Of a DNA stretch of 64,000 nucleotides, positions 24,582-34,949 are shown one piece after another. The position numbers and the translations under genes were made by a program. The stretch's first letter is position 1; each line of letters opens with the position of its first letter. The notes under the pieces were generated by a model that searched no databases, was not told the DNA's origin, and was given only the letters and a program-made list of their open reading frames with translations. Source of the stretch: Mesorhizobium sp. M1D.F.Ca.ET.043.01.1.1 (lineage in GTDB: Bacteria; Pseudomonadota; Alphaproteobacteria; Rhizobiales; Rhizobiaceae); the NCBI RefSeq assembly GCF_003952385.1, contig NZ_CP034444.1:124001-188000 (forward strand), given 5' to 3'.

Positions 24582-25553
24582 TTACCAGCGGAGCAATACC
24601 GCGCCCCAGGTGAAACCTCCGCCCATCGCCTCGAGCAGAACAAGGTCGCCCTTCTTGATGCGGCCGTCGGCGACGGCCACCGACAAGGCGAGCGGCACGG
24701 AGGCTGCCGAGGTGTTACCGTGCAAATCGACGGTGACCACTACTTTCTCTTCGGCTATCCCGAGCTTCCTGGCGGAAGCGTCAATAATCCGTTTATTGGC
24801 CTGATGCGGCACGAACCAATCGAGATCGTCGGCGGTGATGCCAGCCTGGGCGAAGGTCGCCTCGATGACATCGGTGATCATGCCGACGGCGTGTTTGAAA
24901 ACCTCGCGGCCTTCCATCCTGAGGTGGCCGACCGTCCCCGTGGTCGACGGGCCGCCGTCGACGAAGAGCTTGTCCTTGTGGACTCCGTCCGAGCGCAGGC
25001 TGGCCGCCAGCACACCGCGATCGGCTATTCCGCCTATCCCCTGTTGCGCTTCCAGAACGACCGCGCCGGCGCCGTCGCCGAAGAGCACGCAGGTCGAGCG
25101 GTCGCTCCAGTCGAGGATGCGCGAGAACGTTTCGGAGCCGATGACCAGCACGCGCCTTGCCAGCCCGCCGCGGATATAGAGATCGGCGGTGGCGACCGCA
25201 TAGACGAAGCCGGAGCATACGGCCTGCATGTCGAAGGCGAAGCCGTGATGCATGCCGAGCCGGTTCTGGATCTCCACCGCGGTCGCGGGAAAAGTGTTGT
25301 TGGGCGTCGACGTGGCCAGCACGATCAGGTCGATGTCGGCAGGCGTCAGGCCGGCACTGTCGAGCGCGGCGCGCGCCGCGGCTTCGCCCAGCGAGGCGGT
25401 CGTCTCGTCATCGGCCGCGACGTGGCGCTGGCGAATGCCGGTGCGCTGGACGATCCACTCGTCGGAGGTCTCGACCATGCCTTCGAAGTCGGCATTCTTC
25501 ATGATGCGGCGGGGCAGCGCGGCACCGTTGCCGCGCACGACTGATCTGATCAA
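24582..25553 (-). CDS. fabH: 3-oxoacyl-ACP synthase III
   Basis: The condensing enzyme that starts type II fatty acid synthesis from acetyl-CoA and malonyl-ACP. It has 323 residues. The catalytic triad is intact: Cys113 in QAVCSGF, His250 in VPHQANKRI, Asn280 in HGNTSAAS. It lies 10 bp downstream of plsX, so the two are clearly co-transcribed, and upstream of ihfA. The start [10 protein letters not shown] is the first ATG after plsX. Confidence 0.95.
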   Translation of the reverse strand: MIRSVVRGNGAALPRRIMKNADFEGMVETSDEWIVQRTGIRQRHVAADDETTASLGEAAARAALDSAGLTPADIDLIVLATSTPNNTFPATAVEIQNRLGMHHGFAFDMQAVCSGFVYAVATADLYIRGGLARRVLVIGSETFSRILDWSDRSTCVLFGDGAGAVVLEAQQGIGGIADRGVLAASLRSDGVHKDKLFVDGGPSTTGTVGHLRMEGREVFKHAVGMITDVIEATFAQAGITADDLDWFVPHQANKRIIDASARKLGIAEEKVVVTVDLHGNTSAASVPLALSVAVADGRIKKGDLVLLEAMGGGFTWGAVLLRW

Positions 25554-25562
25554 GGTTCGTTC

Positions 25563-26633
25563 CTATTCCTCGGCCTCGACGGCGACGCCGGATTTCCTGT
25601 TTGCCTGGGCATTCGGATTGCGCGCATGGAACAGATCGAGATCGGCCTCGATCCGGTCAAGCAGATTGTTGCGCACCATGTCGTAGCCGAGCTCGATCGC
25701 CGCTGCGAAGCCGTCCGAGTCGGCGCCGCCGTGGCTCTTCACGACGATGCCGTTCAAGCCCAGGAAGACGCCGCCATTGGAGCGGCCGACATCCATCTTC
25801 TCGCGCAGCCGGTCGAATGCGCCCTTGGCGAAGACATAGCCGATCTTGGCCATCAGCGTGCGGCTCATGGCGGCGCGCAAATAGCCGGCGATCTGCCTTG
25901 CCGTGCCTTCGGCGGTCTTGAGCGCGATGTTGCCGGCAAAGCCTTCGGTGACGACCACGTCGACCGTGCCCTTGCCGATATCGTCGCCCTCGACGAAGCC
26001 GCGATAGTTCATCGAGGCCATGTTCGCCTCGCGCAGCATGCGCCCGGCCTCCTTGACCTCTTCCTGGCCCTTGATCTCCTCGACGCCGACATTGAGCAGG
26101 CCGACGCTCGGCCGCTCGATGCCGAACACCGAACGCGCCATGCCGGTGCCAAGGATGGCGAAGTCGACGAGCTGATGCGCGTCCGCGCCGATGGTGGCGC
26201 CGACATCGAGCACCACGCTCTCGCCGCGCGTCGTCGGCCAAAGCGCCGCGATCGCCGGGCGGTCTATGGTGGCCATCGTGCGCAGGCAGAATTTCGACAT
26301 CGCCATCAGCGCGCCGGTGTTGCCGGCCGAGATGCAGGCTTGCGCGGCGCCGTTCTTCACCGCCTCGACCGCCTTCCACATAGAGGATTTCCAGCGGCCG
26401 TGGCGCAGCGCCTGGCTGGGCTTGTCGTCCATCCTCACCGCGACCTCGCAATGGACGAACTCGCTGACCTCGGCGAGCTTGGGAAACTTGGCCAGTTCGG
26501 GACGCACGGCGTCCTCGCGGCCATAGATGACGAAGCGGATGTCAGGGCGGCGGATGGCGACCGTCATCAGCGCCGGGATCACGACGCCTGGTCCGTGGTC
26601 GCCGCCCATGGCATCGATGGAAATCCTGATCAC
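25563..26633 (-). CDS. plsX: Phosphate acyltransferase
   Basis: A 356-residue peripheral membrane enzyme that turns acyl-ACP into acyl-phosphate, the first step of phospholipid synthesis through PlsY. Recognisable motifs are [20 protein letters not shown] at the start, [27 protein letters not shown], and [15 protein letters not shown]. The C-terminal tail after [10 protein letters not shown] is polar and variable. It leads the plsX-fabH pair, 130 bp downstream of the DUF177 gene. Confidence 0.95.
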   Translation of the reverse strand: MIRISIDAMGGDHGPGVVIPALMTVAIRRPDIRFVIYGREDAVRPELAKFPKLAEVSEFVHCEVAVRMDDKPSQALRHGRWKSSMWKAVEAVKNGAAQACISAGNTGALMAMSKFCLRTMATIDRPAIAALWPTTRGESVVLDVGATIGADAHQLVDFAILGTGMARSVFGIERPSVGLLNVGVEEIKGQEEVKEAGRMLREANMASMNYRGFVEGDDIGKGTVDVVVTEGFAGNIALKTAEGTARQIAGYLRAAMSRTLMAKIGYVFAKGAFDRLREKMDVGRSNGGVFLGLNGIVVKSHGGADSDGFAAAIELGYDMVRNNLLDRIEADLDLFHARNPNAQANRKSGVAVEAEE

Positions 26634-26763
26634 GCGGTATGTTTCTCACGGTTTGCCTGGCTAGCGGCGGGCGCCTGCCGAGGTAAGGGGGCTCGCGAAG
26701 GTTCGGCGAAAATAGCGGTTTTGGGCTGCCGCACAACCAACTTTTCCAAATTCCACGCCGCCT

Positions 26764-27312
26764 TCAGGATTTTCCGAGCAGCGAACGCAGCTTTTTCTGG
26801 AATTCGCTTTCTTCCTGAGGATCGTCGCCCGCGGCGTCGAGCGAAGCGCCGGGCTTGCGCGGATAAGGATCGATCGCCAGGCCGAAAAACTGCTCGGCAA
26901 GCGCGCCGACATCGATGGTGTCGCCGGAAAATGTTTCCGGGCTGTCCGGCCCGTCGGCGTCGAGGACGATCTCGCCCCCGCCCTCGAAGCCCTCGCGTCC
27001 GAGCTTCGACTGCTCCGGCAGGAACAGCGCCTCGACCGGCTCGTCGATATGGGCTGTGACCGGATCGAGAGTGACGATGCAGGCCTGGGTGATATCGGCC
27101 TCGACGCGGCCGCTGACCTTGACGCCGTTGCGCTTCCAGGACGTCACCAGCAGCTCGGCGCGGTAGCTCTCGACCGAGAGCAGCTCGTATTCGGCGGCAA
27201 GTGCGGCGCGCTGCCGCTCGTCGGCCTCGATAACAACCGGCAGGCCCTTTTGCGGCAGGCGGGCGACGTTGGCGACGAAGGATACAGGGCTTCGCTGTTC
27301 GGCGTGTTTCAT
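26764..27312 (-). CDS. DUF177 (YceD-like) protein
   Basis: A 182-residue protein of the DUF177/YceD family, which is linked to large-subunit rRNA accumulation in plants and bacteria. Typical features are the early beta-strand segment FVANVARLPQKGLPVVIEAD, the central VSGRVEADITQACIVTLDPV with the family's conserved cysteine, and the acidic GEIVLDADGPDSPE region, ending with QFFGLAIDPYPRKPGA. The ATG at 27312 (MKHAEQRSP) is chosen over an upstream in-frame start inside cbp3. It lies 11 bp after the cbp3 gene. Confidence 0.85.
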   Translation of the reverse strand: MKHAEQRSPVSFVANVARLPQKGLPVVIEADERQRAALAAEYELLSVESYRAELLVTSWKRNGVKVSGRVEADITQACIVTLDPVTAHIDEPVEALFLPEQSKLGREGFEGGGEIVLDADGPDSPETFSGDTIDVGALAEQFFGLAIDPYPRKPGASLDAAGDDPQEESEFQKKLRSLLGKS

Positions 27313-27323
27313 CCTCGCGTCCC

Positions 27324-27866
27324 TCAGGCAGTTCCAGCCACGGGGAACACCACGGTGCCGGACACGATCGATTCGGTCGGCTGCGCGGCAAGCTGCCCGG
27401 ACGCCGCGGAGGCATAGCTCGCCAGCAGCGGCGCCTCGGGCCACTCGCCAGCATCGGGCCTCACGTTGCGGGCGAGCGCCGCGGCAAGGGCCGCGCGGTC
27501 GTCGTCCCGCAAGGCGACGTCATAGGCCGCGGTGCGGCCATAGAACATCTTTGCCAGCTTCTTCATGCGCTTCGGCACGCCGACATCGCTGATGCCGAGT
27601 TCCCTCAGCGAATGGTCGACATCGAGGAAGAACTCGTCGATCAGCACCTGCGCGACCTCGGCCGCGGCTCCGCCTTCCCCGCGCAGCCGGCGCTGGACCA
27701 GGTACATGTGCAGCGACAGCATCTCGAAGCGGCCGAGCGGCGTATCCGGCACATTCCAGTCGGAATAAAACAATGTCTGCCGCGCCGCCGCCACGATTTG
27801 TGCGTAGAGCGCCTCGGTGATGGCGCGGTTGGCGTGACGTTCGCGACCAAAAAGGCGCTGGAACAT
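27324..27866 (-). CDS. Ubiquinol-cytochrome c chaperone family protein (Cbp3-like)
   Basis: A 180-residue protein of the ubiquinol-cytochrome c chaperone family. Yeast CBP3 in this family helps assemble cytochrome b into complex III. The family core is visible: FGRERHANRAITEALYAQIV, FYSDWNVPDTPLGRFEMLSL, HMYLVQRRL, and LIDEFFLDVDHSLRELGISD. The ATG at 27866 (MFQRLFGRERH) is the family's usual start. It is divergent from bamE, as in many rhizobia, and shares an operon with DUF177. Confidence 0.87.
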   Translation of the reverse strand: MFQRLFGRERHANRAITEALYAQIVAAARQTLFYSDWNVPDTPLGRFEMLSLHMYLVQRRLRGEGGAAAEVAQVLIDEFFLDVDHSLRELGISDVGVPKRMKKLAKMFYGRTAAYDVALRDDDRAALAAALARNVRPDAGEWPEAPLLASYASAASGQLAAQPTESIVSGTVVFPVAGTA

Positions 27867-27983
27867 TGAGGGCGGTCTCCCGGGGACCTGTTGTTTGATT
27901 TGGCCTTGTTGCATCGGCATGCAAGCTGGTTTACCGGTTTTGCGGCCCAGCGCAAGTTGCGGGGATGTGATGGAGAATTGTTG

Positions 27984-28499
27984 TTGGGTGCGCTGAAATT
28001 CAAGTCGTTTCTTACGCCTGTGCCGGCGGGCGTGGCCTCCCTGCTGGTGGCGATATCCGCGCTTTCAGGCTGCAATTCGTCCAAGATGATCGGCGACCTC
28101 AGCCCGAGCGAGACGCTGACGCAGGGCTATGTCATCGATCAGGCCGCGATCGACTCGGTGCCGGTCGGCTCGAGCCGCGAGCAGGTGCTGCTGGCGCTTG
28201 GCACGCCGTCGACGACGGCGACCTTCGACAACGAGGCCTTCTACTACATCTCGCAGACGCGCAAGCGCTACGTCGCCTTCGACAAGCCGCGTCTGGTCGA
28301 TCAGCATGTGCTGGCGGTCTATTTCGGCGCCGACAGCCGCGTCACCCAGATCGCCAATTACGGCATGAAGGACGGCAAAATCTTCGACTTCATCTCGAGG
28401 ACGACGCCGACCGGCGGCAAGGACCAGAACTTCCTCAGCCAGATCATCAACGGCGCCAGCAAGCTGGCGCCCGGCATCCCGGGCGGCGGCACGCCCTGA
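27984..28499 (+). CDS. bamE: Outer membrane assembly lipoprotein BamE (SmpA/OmlA)
   Basis: A lipoprotein of about 171 residues and a small subunit of the BAM beta-barrel assembly machine. A lipoprotein signal is visible (VASLLVAISALSGC, lipobox LSGC). The SmpA/OmlA domain follows: DQAAIDSVPVGSSREQVLLA, LGTPSTTATFDNEAFYYIS, and VLAVYFGADSRVTQIANYG. No ATG lies in a suitable place. Three TTG codons follow a GGAG; the third (27984), eight bases from it, fits best, so the start is uncertain by a few codons. Confidence 0.85.
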   Translation: MGALKFKSFLTPVPAGVASLLVAISALSGCNSSKMIGDLSPSETLTQGYVIDQAAIDSVPVGSSREQVLLALGTPSTTATFDNEAFYYISQTRKRYVAFDKPRLVDQHVLAVYFGADSRVTQIANYGMKDGKIFDFISRTTPTGGKDQNFLSQIINGASKLAPGIPGGGTP

Positions 28500-28527
28500 G
28501 GGCCGGCTGCCTGGAATTCAGACAAGC

Positions 28528-28560
28528 AAGACCCGCCGCATGTTCCGGCGGGTCTTTTGT
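28528..28560 (+). terminator. Rho-independent terminator of bamE
   Basis: Stem AAGACCCGCCG (28528-28538) with CGGCGGGTCTT (28546-28556), a 7-base loop, followed by TTTTGT. Confidence 0.9.
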
Positions 28561-28582
28561 TTCGACGGGACCGTCGACCAAA

Positions 28583-28613
28583 AACAAAACCCGCGGAATC
28601 GCTCCCGCGGGTT
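28583..28613 (-). terminator. Rho-independent terminator of the H+-pyrophosphatase gene
   Basis: Stem AACCCGCGG (28588-28596) with CCGCGGGTT (28605-28613). On the minus strand it is followed by TTTGTTTTT. It faces the bamE terminator. Confidence 0.88.
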
Positions 28614-28638
28614 CTCTGTCTTGAAATAAGCGACTTGA

Positions 28639-30780
28639 TCAGCCGTGCGCGAGCACGGCCAACAGCAGCAGCGCCACGATGTTGGTGATTTTGATGGCCG
28701 GATTGACCGCCGGGCCGGCGGTGTCCTTGTAGGGATCGCCGACGGTGTCGCCGGTGACCGAGGCCTTGTGCGCCTCGGAGCCCTTGAGGTGCTTGGCGCC
28801 GTTCTTGTCGGTGAAACCGTCCTCGAACGACTTCTTGGCGTTGTCCCAGGCGCCGCCGCCGGAGGTCATCGAGATGGCGACGAAGAGGCCGTTGACGATG
28901 ACGCCGAGCAGCGAGGCGCCGAGCGCGGCGAATGCCGATGCCTTCGAGCCCGAGATCAAGAGCACGCCGAAATAGACGACGAGCGGGGCCAGCACCGGCA
29001 GCAGCGACGGGATGATCATTTCCCGGATTGCCGCCCTGGTCAGCAGGTCGACAGCGCGCGCATAGTTCGGCTTCGAGGTGCCGGCCATGATGCCCTTGTC
29101 CTCACGGAACTGCTTGCGCACTTCCTCGACGATCGAGCCCGCCGCGCGGCCGACGGCGGTCATGGCAATGCCGCCGAACAGGTACGGGATCAGGCCGCCG
29201 AAGATCAGGCCGGCAACGACATACGGATTGGAGAGGTCGAAGGAGATGTCGCCCATGCCCTGGAAGTAGGGGTACTTGTCGCCATTGGCGGCAAAGAACC
29301 TGATGTCGTTCGAATAGGCGGCGAAGAGCACCAACGCGCCGAGGCCGGCGGAGCCGATGGCGTAGCCCTTGGTCACCGCCTTGGTGGTGTTGCCGACCGC
29401 GTCGAGCGCGTCGGTGGACTGGCGCACTTCCTTGGGCAGGCCCGACATTTCGGCGATGCCGCCGGCATTGTCGGTGACCGGGCCGAAGGCGTCGAGCGCC
29501 ACGATCATGCCGGCGAGGCCGAGCATGGTGGTGACGGCGATCGCTGTGCCGAAGAGGCCGGCGAGCTGGTAGGTGGCGATGATGCCGCCGACGATGACGA
29601 TCGCCGGCAACGCGGTCGATTCCAGCGAGACCGCCAGGCCCTGGATGACGTTGGTGCCGTGGCCGGTCACCGACGCCTGAGCGATCGAATTCACCGGACG
29701 CTTGTTGGTGCCGGTATAGTATTCGGTGATCACCACGATGAGCCCGGTCACCAGCAGGCCGATCAGGCCGCAGATGAACAGGTTCTTGCCGGTGATGGCA
29801 AGGCCGGCGACGGTGCCGATCTCGCCCCAGCCCAGCACCGCCGAGGTGGCGATGGCGAGGCCGACGATCGACAGCAGGCCGGTGACGATCAGGCCTTTGT
29901 AAAGCGCGCCCATGATCGAGCCGTTGGAGCCCAGCTTGACGAAGAAGGTGCCGACGATCGAGGTCAGGATGCAAGCGCCGCAGATGGCGAGCGGATAGAG
30001 CATCGCCGCACCCAGCACGGCGGTGCCGCCAAAGAAGATGGCGGCGAGCACCATTGTGGCGACGACCGTCACCGCATAGGTCTCGAACAGGTCGGCGGCC
30101 ATGCCGGCACAGTCGCCGACATTGTCGCCGACATTGTCGGCGATGGTGGCCGGATTGCGCGGATCGTCTTCCGGAATGCCAGCTTCCACCTTGCCGACGA
30201 GGTCGCCGCCGACATCGGCGCCCTTGGTGAAGATGCCGCCGCCGAGACGGGCGAAGATCGAGATCAGCGAGGCGCCGAAGCCGAGCGAGACCAGCGAGTC
30301 GATGACGACGCGGTCGTTCGGCTGCAGGCCCAAGGGGCCGGTCAGGATGGCGTAGTAGATGGAGACGCCGAGCAGCGCCAGGCCCGCCACCAGCAGGCCG
30401 GTGATGGCGCCGGACTTGAAGGCGATATCGAGGCCGGCGGCGAGGCTGTTGGAGGCGGCCTGCGCGGTGCGCACATTGGCGCGCACCGAGACGTGCATGC
30501 CGATGAAGCCGGCAGCGCCCGAGAGCACCGCGCCGATCAGGAAGCCGATTGCGGACGTGATAGAGAGCAGCCACCAGGCGAGCAGAAGCACGACGATGCC
30601 GACGACGGCGATGGTCGTGTACTGGCGCGCCAGATAGGCCTGGGCGCCTTCGCGAATGGCGGCGGAGATTTCCTGCATGCGCTGGTTGCCCTGATCGGAC
30701 GCAAGGACCGAACGTGTCGCCCAGATGGCGTACAGAACTGACAGCAAGCCGCAGGCGATGACGGCGGTAATGATGGTCAT
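28639..30780 (-). CDS. hppA: Membrane-bound proton-translocating pyrophosphatase (K+-independent type)
   Basis: A 713-residue integral membrane H+-PPase that couples PPi hydrolysis to proton pumping, probably in the inner membrane or acidocalcisomes. About sixteen hydrophobic helices are visible. The PPi-binding loop reads [20 protein letters not shown], followed by [19 protein letters not shown] and the C-terminal [18 protein letters not shown]. The motif [18 protein letters not shown] has Lys after GNTT, the mark of the K+-independent subfamily. The ATG at 30780 ([11 protein letters not shown]) is chosen; the region upstream in frame is not family-like. It may contribute to osmotic or acid tolerance together with the adjacent osmoprotectant transporter. 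Confidence 0.95.
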   Translation of the reverse strand: MTIITAVIACGLLSVLYAIWATRSVLASDQGNQRMQEISAAIREGAQAYLARQYTTIAVVGIVVLLLAWWLLSITSAIGFLIGAVLSGAAGFIGMHVSVRANVRTAQAASNSLAAGLDIAFKSGAITGLLVAGLALLGVSIYYAILTGPLGLQPNDRVVIDSLVSLGFGASLISIFARLGGGIFTKGADVGGDLVGKVEAGIPEDDPRNPATIADNVGDNVGDCAGMAADLFETYAVTVVATMVLAAIFFGGTAVLGAAMLYPLAICGACILTSIVGTFFVKLGSNGSIMGALYKGLIVTGLLSIVGLAIATSAVLGWGEIGTVAGLAITGKNLFICGLIGLLVTGLIVVITEYYTGTNKRPVNSIAQASVTGHGTNVIQGLAVSLESTALPAIVIVGGIIATYQLAGLFGTAIAVTTMLGLAGMIVALDAFGPVTDNAGGIAEMSGLPKEVRQSTDALDAVGNTTKAVTKGYAIGSAGLGALVLFAAYSNDIRFFAANGDKYPYFQGMGDISFDLSNPYVVAGLIFGGLIPYLFGGIAMTAVGRAAGSIVEEVRKQFREDKGIMAGTSKPNYARAVDLLTRAAIREMIIPSLLPVLAPLVVYFGVLLISGSKASAFAALGASLLGVIVNGLFVAISMTSGGGAWDNAKKSFEDGFTDKNGAKHLKGSEAHKASVTGDTVGDPYKDTAGPAVNPAIKITNIVALLLLAVLAHG

Positions 30781-30902
30781 TGCCGGATTTTCCTCGATTG
30801 ATGGCCCAAAAGAACCCCTCCCTGGGCCGTTGGAACGGGGATGAATGCCGCGCACGGAATCCACCCCTTGGCTGCGGTGTATGCGAAACAGGGCCCGGAA
30901 CG

Positions 30903-31793
30903 TCAAGATATTGTTCGGTTTTTGCCCGGCTTTCGCCCAAAAGACGAAGACGGCGGCGGCCGAGTCGGCACGAGCTCCGAATTAGATCGATTGAAATGAC
31001 GCCGCGGAAGGATTGCTGGCTGAGATTTGCCCCTACGGCAACCCTCTTGCGCCTCCCGCCCCATGCGCCGCGCGGCGTAGCGCTCTATCGCCGACAGGCC
31101 GTCATAGATCAGCACCGCAAGCGCCGCGACGATCAGGCCGCCCTGCAGCACGAAGGCGAGGTTGTTCGAAATCAGGCCGGCGATGATCACCTCGCCAAGC
31201 GTCTTGGCCGCCACCGTGGAGCCGATGGTGGCTGTGGCGAGGCTGATGACCACGGAAAGCCGGATGCCGCCAAGGATCACCGGGGCGCTGAGCGGCAATT
31301 CGACCTTCACCAGCCTTTGCCAGCCGGTCATGCCGGCGCCGCGCGCGGCTTCCATCACATTGCCGGGCAGCGTGGTGAGCGCGGTCAGCGCGTTCTCGAA
31401 AATCGGCAGCAGCCCATAGAGGAAGAGCGCGATCAACGTCGGCTTCTCGCCGAAGCCGACCGCCGGCACGGCAAGCGCCAGCACCGCGACCGGCGGGAAG
31501 GTCTGGCCGATGTTGACCAGGCTGCGCGACAGCGGCAGGAACTCGGCGCCGGCGGGCCGGGTGACAAGGATGGCGAGCGCGACGGCGACGATCGTCGCGG
31601 CGATCGTCGCGACGAGCACAGTCCTCAGATGCTGCAATGTCAGCGTCAGCAGGCTGCCCTGGTTGTAGATTGCAGGCGCGCCGTTCTCGGTCAGGGGCTT
31701 CAGCAACGGCTCGAACCAGCTCGGGCTGGCGATGAAGGCCACCAGCAGCACCAGCAGCGCCAGCCTCAACAGCGCGGGCAGCCAGGCCCTCAT
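30903..31793 (-). CDS. Osmoprotectant ABC transporter permease (YehW/OsmW-like), extended C-terminus
   Basis: An inner-membrane permease of 296 residues. The binding-protein-dependent transport loop is visible as [29 protein letters not shown], with five or six helices. The family normally ends shortly after [10 protein letters not shown]. Here the frame runs on for about 45 residues of basic, proline- and serine-rich sequence ending GKNRTIS, which suggests loss of the original stop. The start overlaps the ATPase stop as ATGA. It is the last gene of the four-gene operon at 30.9-34.9 kb. Confidence 0.85.
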   Translation of the reverse strand: MRAWLPALLRLALLVLLVAFIASPSWFEPLLKPLTENGAPAIYNQGSLLTLTLQHLRTVLVATIAATIVAVALAILVTRPAGAEFLPLSRSLVNIGQTFPPVAVLALAVPAVGFGEKPTLIALFLYGLLPIFENALTALTTLPGNVMEAARGAGMTGWQRLVKVELPLSAPVILGGIRLSVVISLATATIGSTVAAKTLGEVIIAGLISNNLAFVLQGGLIVAALAVLIYDGLSAIERYAARRMGREAQEGCRRGKSQPAILPRRHFNRSNSELVPTRPPPSSSFGRKPGKNRTIS

Positions 31794-32725
31794 GCGGGCC
31801 TCGCGCGTTTCACCAGCCCTTCAACGGTGACGCGCCCGAGCGGCTTGCCGTCGGCATCCTTCACAGGCAGCGCCGGGCGCCCTGTCCACAGAAGCTCGGC
31901 CAATGCGTCGCGCTGGCTGGCGTCGCCGGGGATCGCCTCGCCCTCGGCGCCGCCGGGCTCGACGGCATCGCGCACACGGCCGAGCGACAGGAGCCGGAAC
32001 GGCCGCTCGCTTGAGCCAACCAGGGTTTCGACGAAGCCATTTGCGGGCCTTGCCAGGATCTCCGCCGGCCTGGCGTATTGCAGCACCTTCCCGGCGTCCA
32101 TGACGGCGATTTTGTCGCCCAAATGCACCGCCTCCTCCATGTCGTGGGTGACAAGGACGATTGTGGTGCCGAAGCGCTTCTGGATGGCGAGCAAATCCTC
32201 CTGCGCCTTGGTGCGTATGATCGGGTCGAGCGCGCCGAACGGCTCGTCCATCAGAAGCACGTTGGGCTCGGCGGCCAAAGCGCGCGCAACGCCGACACGC
32301 TGCTGTTGGCCACCGGAAAGCTCGTGCGGATAGCGCGGACCATAGGCCTGCGGATCGAGCTGGTAGAGCGTCATCAATTCTTCGACGCGCGCCTTGATGC
32401 GATCCTTGTCCCAGCCCAGCAGAAGCGGCACGGTGCCGATGTTCTGCGCCACTGTACGGTGCGGGAACAGGCCGTGGCCCTGGATGGCGTAGCCGATGCT
32501 GCGGCGCAGCTGGTAGCCTGGCACGGAGCGGTTGTCGACGCCGTCGAGCCTGATCACGCCGGCGGTCGCCTCGACGAGCCGGTTGATCATCCTGAGCAGT
32601 GTCGTCTTGCCGGAGCCTGACGTGCCGACGATGACGGTGATGGTGCGTGGCTCGATGACCATCGAGACATCGTCGACGACAGCTGTTCCGTTGTAGCGCT
32701 TGGTGATGCCTTCGATCTCGATCAT
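31790..32725 (-). CDS. Osmoprotectant ABC transporter ATP-binding protein (YehX/OsmV-like)
   Basis: A 311-residue ATPase. Walker A is VIVGTSGSGKTT (about 32-42), the signature is ELSGGQQQRVGVARALA, Walker B is VLLMDEPFGALDP, and the H-loop is VLVTHDMEEAV. The GYAIQGHGLFPHRTVAQNIG segment is typical of the OpuCA/ProV-like group. A short C-terminal CBS-like part (ALPVKDADGKPLGRVTVEGL) may sense ionic strength, as in relatives. The ATG at 32725 overlaps the upstream permease stop and is overlapped in turn by the downstream permease start. Confidence 0.92.
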   Translation of the reverse strand: MIEIEGITKRYNGTAVVDDVSMVIEPRTITVIVGTSGSGKTTLLRMINRLVEATAGVIRLDGVDNRSVPGYQLRRSIGYAIQGHGLFPHRTVAQNIGTVPLLLGWDKDRIKARVEELMTLYQLDPQAYGPRYPHELSGGQQQRVGVARALAAEPNVLLMDEPFGALDPIIRTKAQEDLLAIQKRFGTTIVLVTHDMEEAVHLGDKIAVMDAGKVLQYARPAEILARPANGFVETLVGSSERPFRLLSLGRVRDAVEPGGAEGEAIPGDASQRDALAELLWTGRPALPVKDADGKPLGRVTVEGLVKRARPA

Positions 32726-33885
32726 TCGGAGTCTGCCCTGCGCTTGGTGGAGGTCATTTCGATAACCGCGTCGAGGATGATCGCGGCCGCAAAAGCCAGC
32801 GCCACCGTGGGCACGGCGCCGAGCAGCACAAGGTCCATCGCCGTCTGGCCGACGCCCTGGAAGACGAAGACGCCAAAACCGCCGCCGCCGATCAGCGCCG
32901 CAATGGTGGCAAGCCCGATGTTCTGCACCAGAACGATGCGGATGCCGGTCAGGATCACCGGAAAGGCGAGCGGGAACTCGACATCGAGCAGGCGCTGGCG
33001 GTCGGTCATGCCCATGCCGCGGGCGGCATCGTTGGCGGCGCGCGGCACACCGGCAAGGCCGACCACGGTGTTCGCGACAACCGGCAGCAGCGAGTATAGA
33101 AACAGCGCGACAAAGGCGGGCGCGGTGCCGATGCCCCTGATGCCGGCCGCCGCCGCGCCCGGCACATGCGCGGCCACCCAGCCGAGCGGCGCGATCAGCA
33201 GGCCGAACAGCGCGATCGACGGAATGGTCTGTATGATGTTGAGCACATTCAGCACCCCTGCCCGCAGCGGCTCGACGCGGTGGCAGAGGATGCCGAGCGG
33301 CAGCCCAACCACCACCGCAGCCGCCAGCGAGCCCAGCGCCAAGGTGATGTGCTTGGAGCCCTCCGCCCAAAAGCTGTCGGAGCGGCTGGAATATTCCTTG
33401 AGGATGGACAACGTATCCCAGCTTCCCGAAAAGAGCAGCGCGCCGACGGCGAGCGCGGCGACGGCAAGAGCGCCGACGCGCCCCCATGGCGTCAGGTCCA
33501 GCCTGGTGAGCACATCGGCCAGAAGCAGCGTGAAGGCGAAGATCAGCAGCCAGAAGCCGGAAGCCGGCGCGACGCGGGCGAACGTGTTGCCGGCGGGCGT
33601 GAGAAAGCCGCCGGCAGTGCCGATCACAATGGCAAGGGCGGCGAGCGCGACCACGCTTGCGGCAAGTCGTAGCATGAGCGGCGTCCGCAGCAAGGCAATT
33701 ATGCCGCCAACAATGACGACAGCGAGCAACAATGCCCCAAGCGCGGACGGCAGCGCTTCAAGAATCGACCGCGCCTGTCCTGGCACGATTCGGTTGGCGC
33801 GGAAGGTGGCGAACGGGGCGAAGAACGCGGCATAGGCGACGATCGCGGCAATGACCACGCCAAGCTTGTCGAAGCGGAAAGTCAT
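32722..33885 (-). CDS. Osmoprotectant ABC transporter permease (YehY/OsmY-like)
   Basis: A 387-residue permease, longer than its partner because of an extra N-terminal membrane block of about five helices (about 10-140). The conserved permease loop is NDAARGMGMTDRQRLLDVEF followed by PLAFPVILTG. The order binding protein, long permease, ATPase, short permease is the same as E. coli yehZYXW (osmU). Substrates of that family are glycine betaine and related compounds. Stop and start overlap with the ATPase gene by 4 bp. Confidence 0.9.
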   Translation of the reverse strand: MTFRFDKLGVVIAAIVAYAAFFAPFATFRANRIVPGQARSILEALPSALGALLLAVVIVGGIIALLRTPLMLRLAASVVALAALAIVIGTAGGFLTPAGNTFARVAPASGFWLLIFAFTLLLADVLTRLDLTPWGRVGALAVAALAVGALLFSGSWDTLSILKEYSSRSDSFWAEGSKHITLALGSLAAAVVVGLPLGILCHRVEPLRAGVLNVLNIIQTIPSIALFGLLIAPLGWVAAHVPGAAAAGIRGIGTAPAFVALFLYSLLPVVANTVVGLAGVPRAANDAARGMGMTDRQRLLDVEFPLAFPVILTGIRIVLVQNIGLATIAALIGGGGFGVFVFQGVGQTAMDLVLLGAVPTVALAFAAAIILDAVIEMTSTKRRADSE

Positions 33886-33940
33886 CGACTGCCCCGGCGG
33901 CGATTTGGAAGGGCAGGATTCGGAAGGCCCCGCTCCTTCG

Positions 33941-33999
33941 CGCCCCCCTCCGTCCTGCCGGACATCTCCCCCGCAAAGGGGGAGATCAGCAGTTCCGCC
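33941..33999. repeat. Mesorhizobium-type intergenic repeat with hairpin
   Basis: GC-rich element containing CCTGCCGGACATCTCCCCC and a hairpin ATCTCCCCC/GGGGGAGAT at 33964-33986. A related copy is at 51539-51585. It lies inside the operon between the binding-protein and permease genes, where it may lower downstream expression. Confidence 0.65.
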
Positions 34000-34037
34000 A
34001 ACCGCATCTTTCCAGCTCGCACTTGTTATGCCGGGAT

Positions 34038-34949
34038 CTACTTCAAAAACCCGTCCTTCTTCAAAAAGTCCTCCGCGACTGCCTTCGCAGGCTCACCGCC
34101 GAGCTGGACGCGGCCGTTGAGCTGCTGCAGCGTGACGAGGTCGAGCTTGGCGAAGACCGGCTTCAGCAGCGTCTCGATCTCAGGATGTTCCTTGAGCACC
34201 TGCTCGCGGATGATGGGCGCCGGCTGGTAGACGGGCTGCACGGCCCTGTCGTCCTCGAGCACGACGAGTCCGGAGGGCTGAATGCCGCCGTCGGTGCCGT
34301 AGACCATGGCGGCGTTGGCGCCGTTGGTCTGGTTGGCGGCGGCGGCGATGGTCGCGGCCGTATCGCCGCCGGAAAGCGTGATCAACTGGTCCGGCTTCAG
34401 CTTGAAGCCGTAAGTGCTCTGGAAGGCAGGCAGCGCCGCCGCCGAATTGACGAACTCGGCCGACGCGGCAAGCACCACCTTGCCGCCGCCCGAAACGTAT
34501 TTGCCGAAGTCCGACAGGGTGGCGAGCTTGTTCTCGTCAGCCACTTCCTTGCGCAGAGCGATCGCCCAGGTGTTGTTGGCCGGCGACGGCGACAGCCAGA
34601 CGATCTTGTTGGCATCATAGTCGAGCTTCTTGGCGGTCTCGTAGGCCTTGGCGGCATCCTTCCAGACCGGATCGTCCGCCTTCTGGAAGAAGAAGGCGGC
34701 ATTGCCCGTATATTCGGGATAGATGTCGATCTCGCCGGCGGCAATCGCCTTGCGCACCACGGGCGTCGCGCCGAGCTGGATGCGGTCGGTGGTCTTGATG
34801 TTGTTGGCGTTCAAGACCAGCTGGATGATGTTGCCGAGCACGCCACCCTCGGTGTCGATCTTCGAGGAGACAACGACCTGCGCATTCGCCGAGGCTGCGG
34901 TGATGCCGAGCGCGATCGCTGCTACGGCGAGCTTTCCGATTGAAAACAT
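34038..34949 (-). CDS. Osmoprotectant ABC transporter substrate-binding protein (OsmF/YehZ-like)
   Basis: A 303-residue periplasmic protein with a signal peptide (MFSIGKLAVAAIALGITAAS, cut near ANA-Q at about residue 23). The OpuAC-type fold is evident: VVVSSKIDTEGGVLGNIIQL, then EIDIYPEYTGNAAFFF, LDYDANKIVWLSPSPANNTW, and ENKLATLSDFGKYV. It binds quaternary-amine osmoprotectants in known relatives. ATG 34949 has AAAGGA seven bases upstream. It is the first gene of the operon. Confidence 0.92.
   Translation of the reverse strand: MFSIGKLAVAAIALGITAASANAQVVVSSKIDTEGGVLGNIIQLVLNANNIKTTDRIQLGATPVVRKAIAAGEIDIYPEYTGNAAFFFQKADDPVWKDAAKAYETAKKLDYDANKIVWLSPSPANNTWAIALRKEVADENKLATLSDFGKYVSGGGKVVLAASAEFVNSAAALPAFQSTYGFKLKPDQLITLSGGDTAATIAAAANQTNGANAAMVYGTDGGIQPSGLVVLEDDRAVQPVYQPAPIIREQVLKEHPEIETLLKPVFAKLDLVTLQQLNGRVQLGGEPAKAVAEDFLKKDGFLK

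Noticed and set aside
28645..30741. 698-codon open frame opposite the H+-pyrophosphatase gene
   Set aside because: The composition is extreme (Gly/Ala/Asp/Arg/His-rich) and the minus strand carries an unmistakable H+-PPase. It is a shadow frame.
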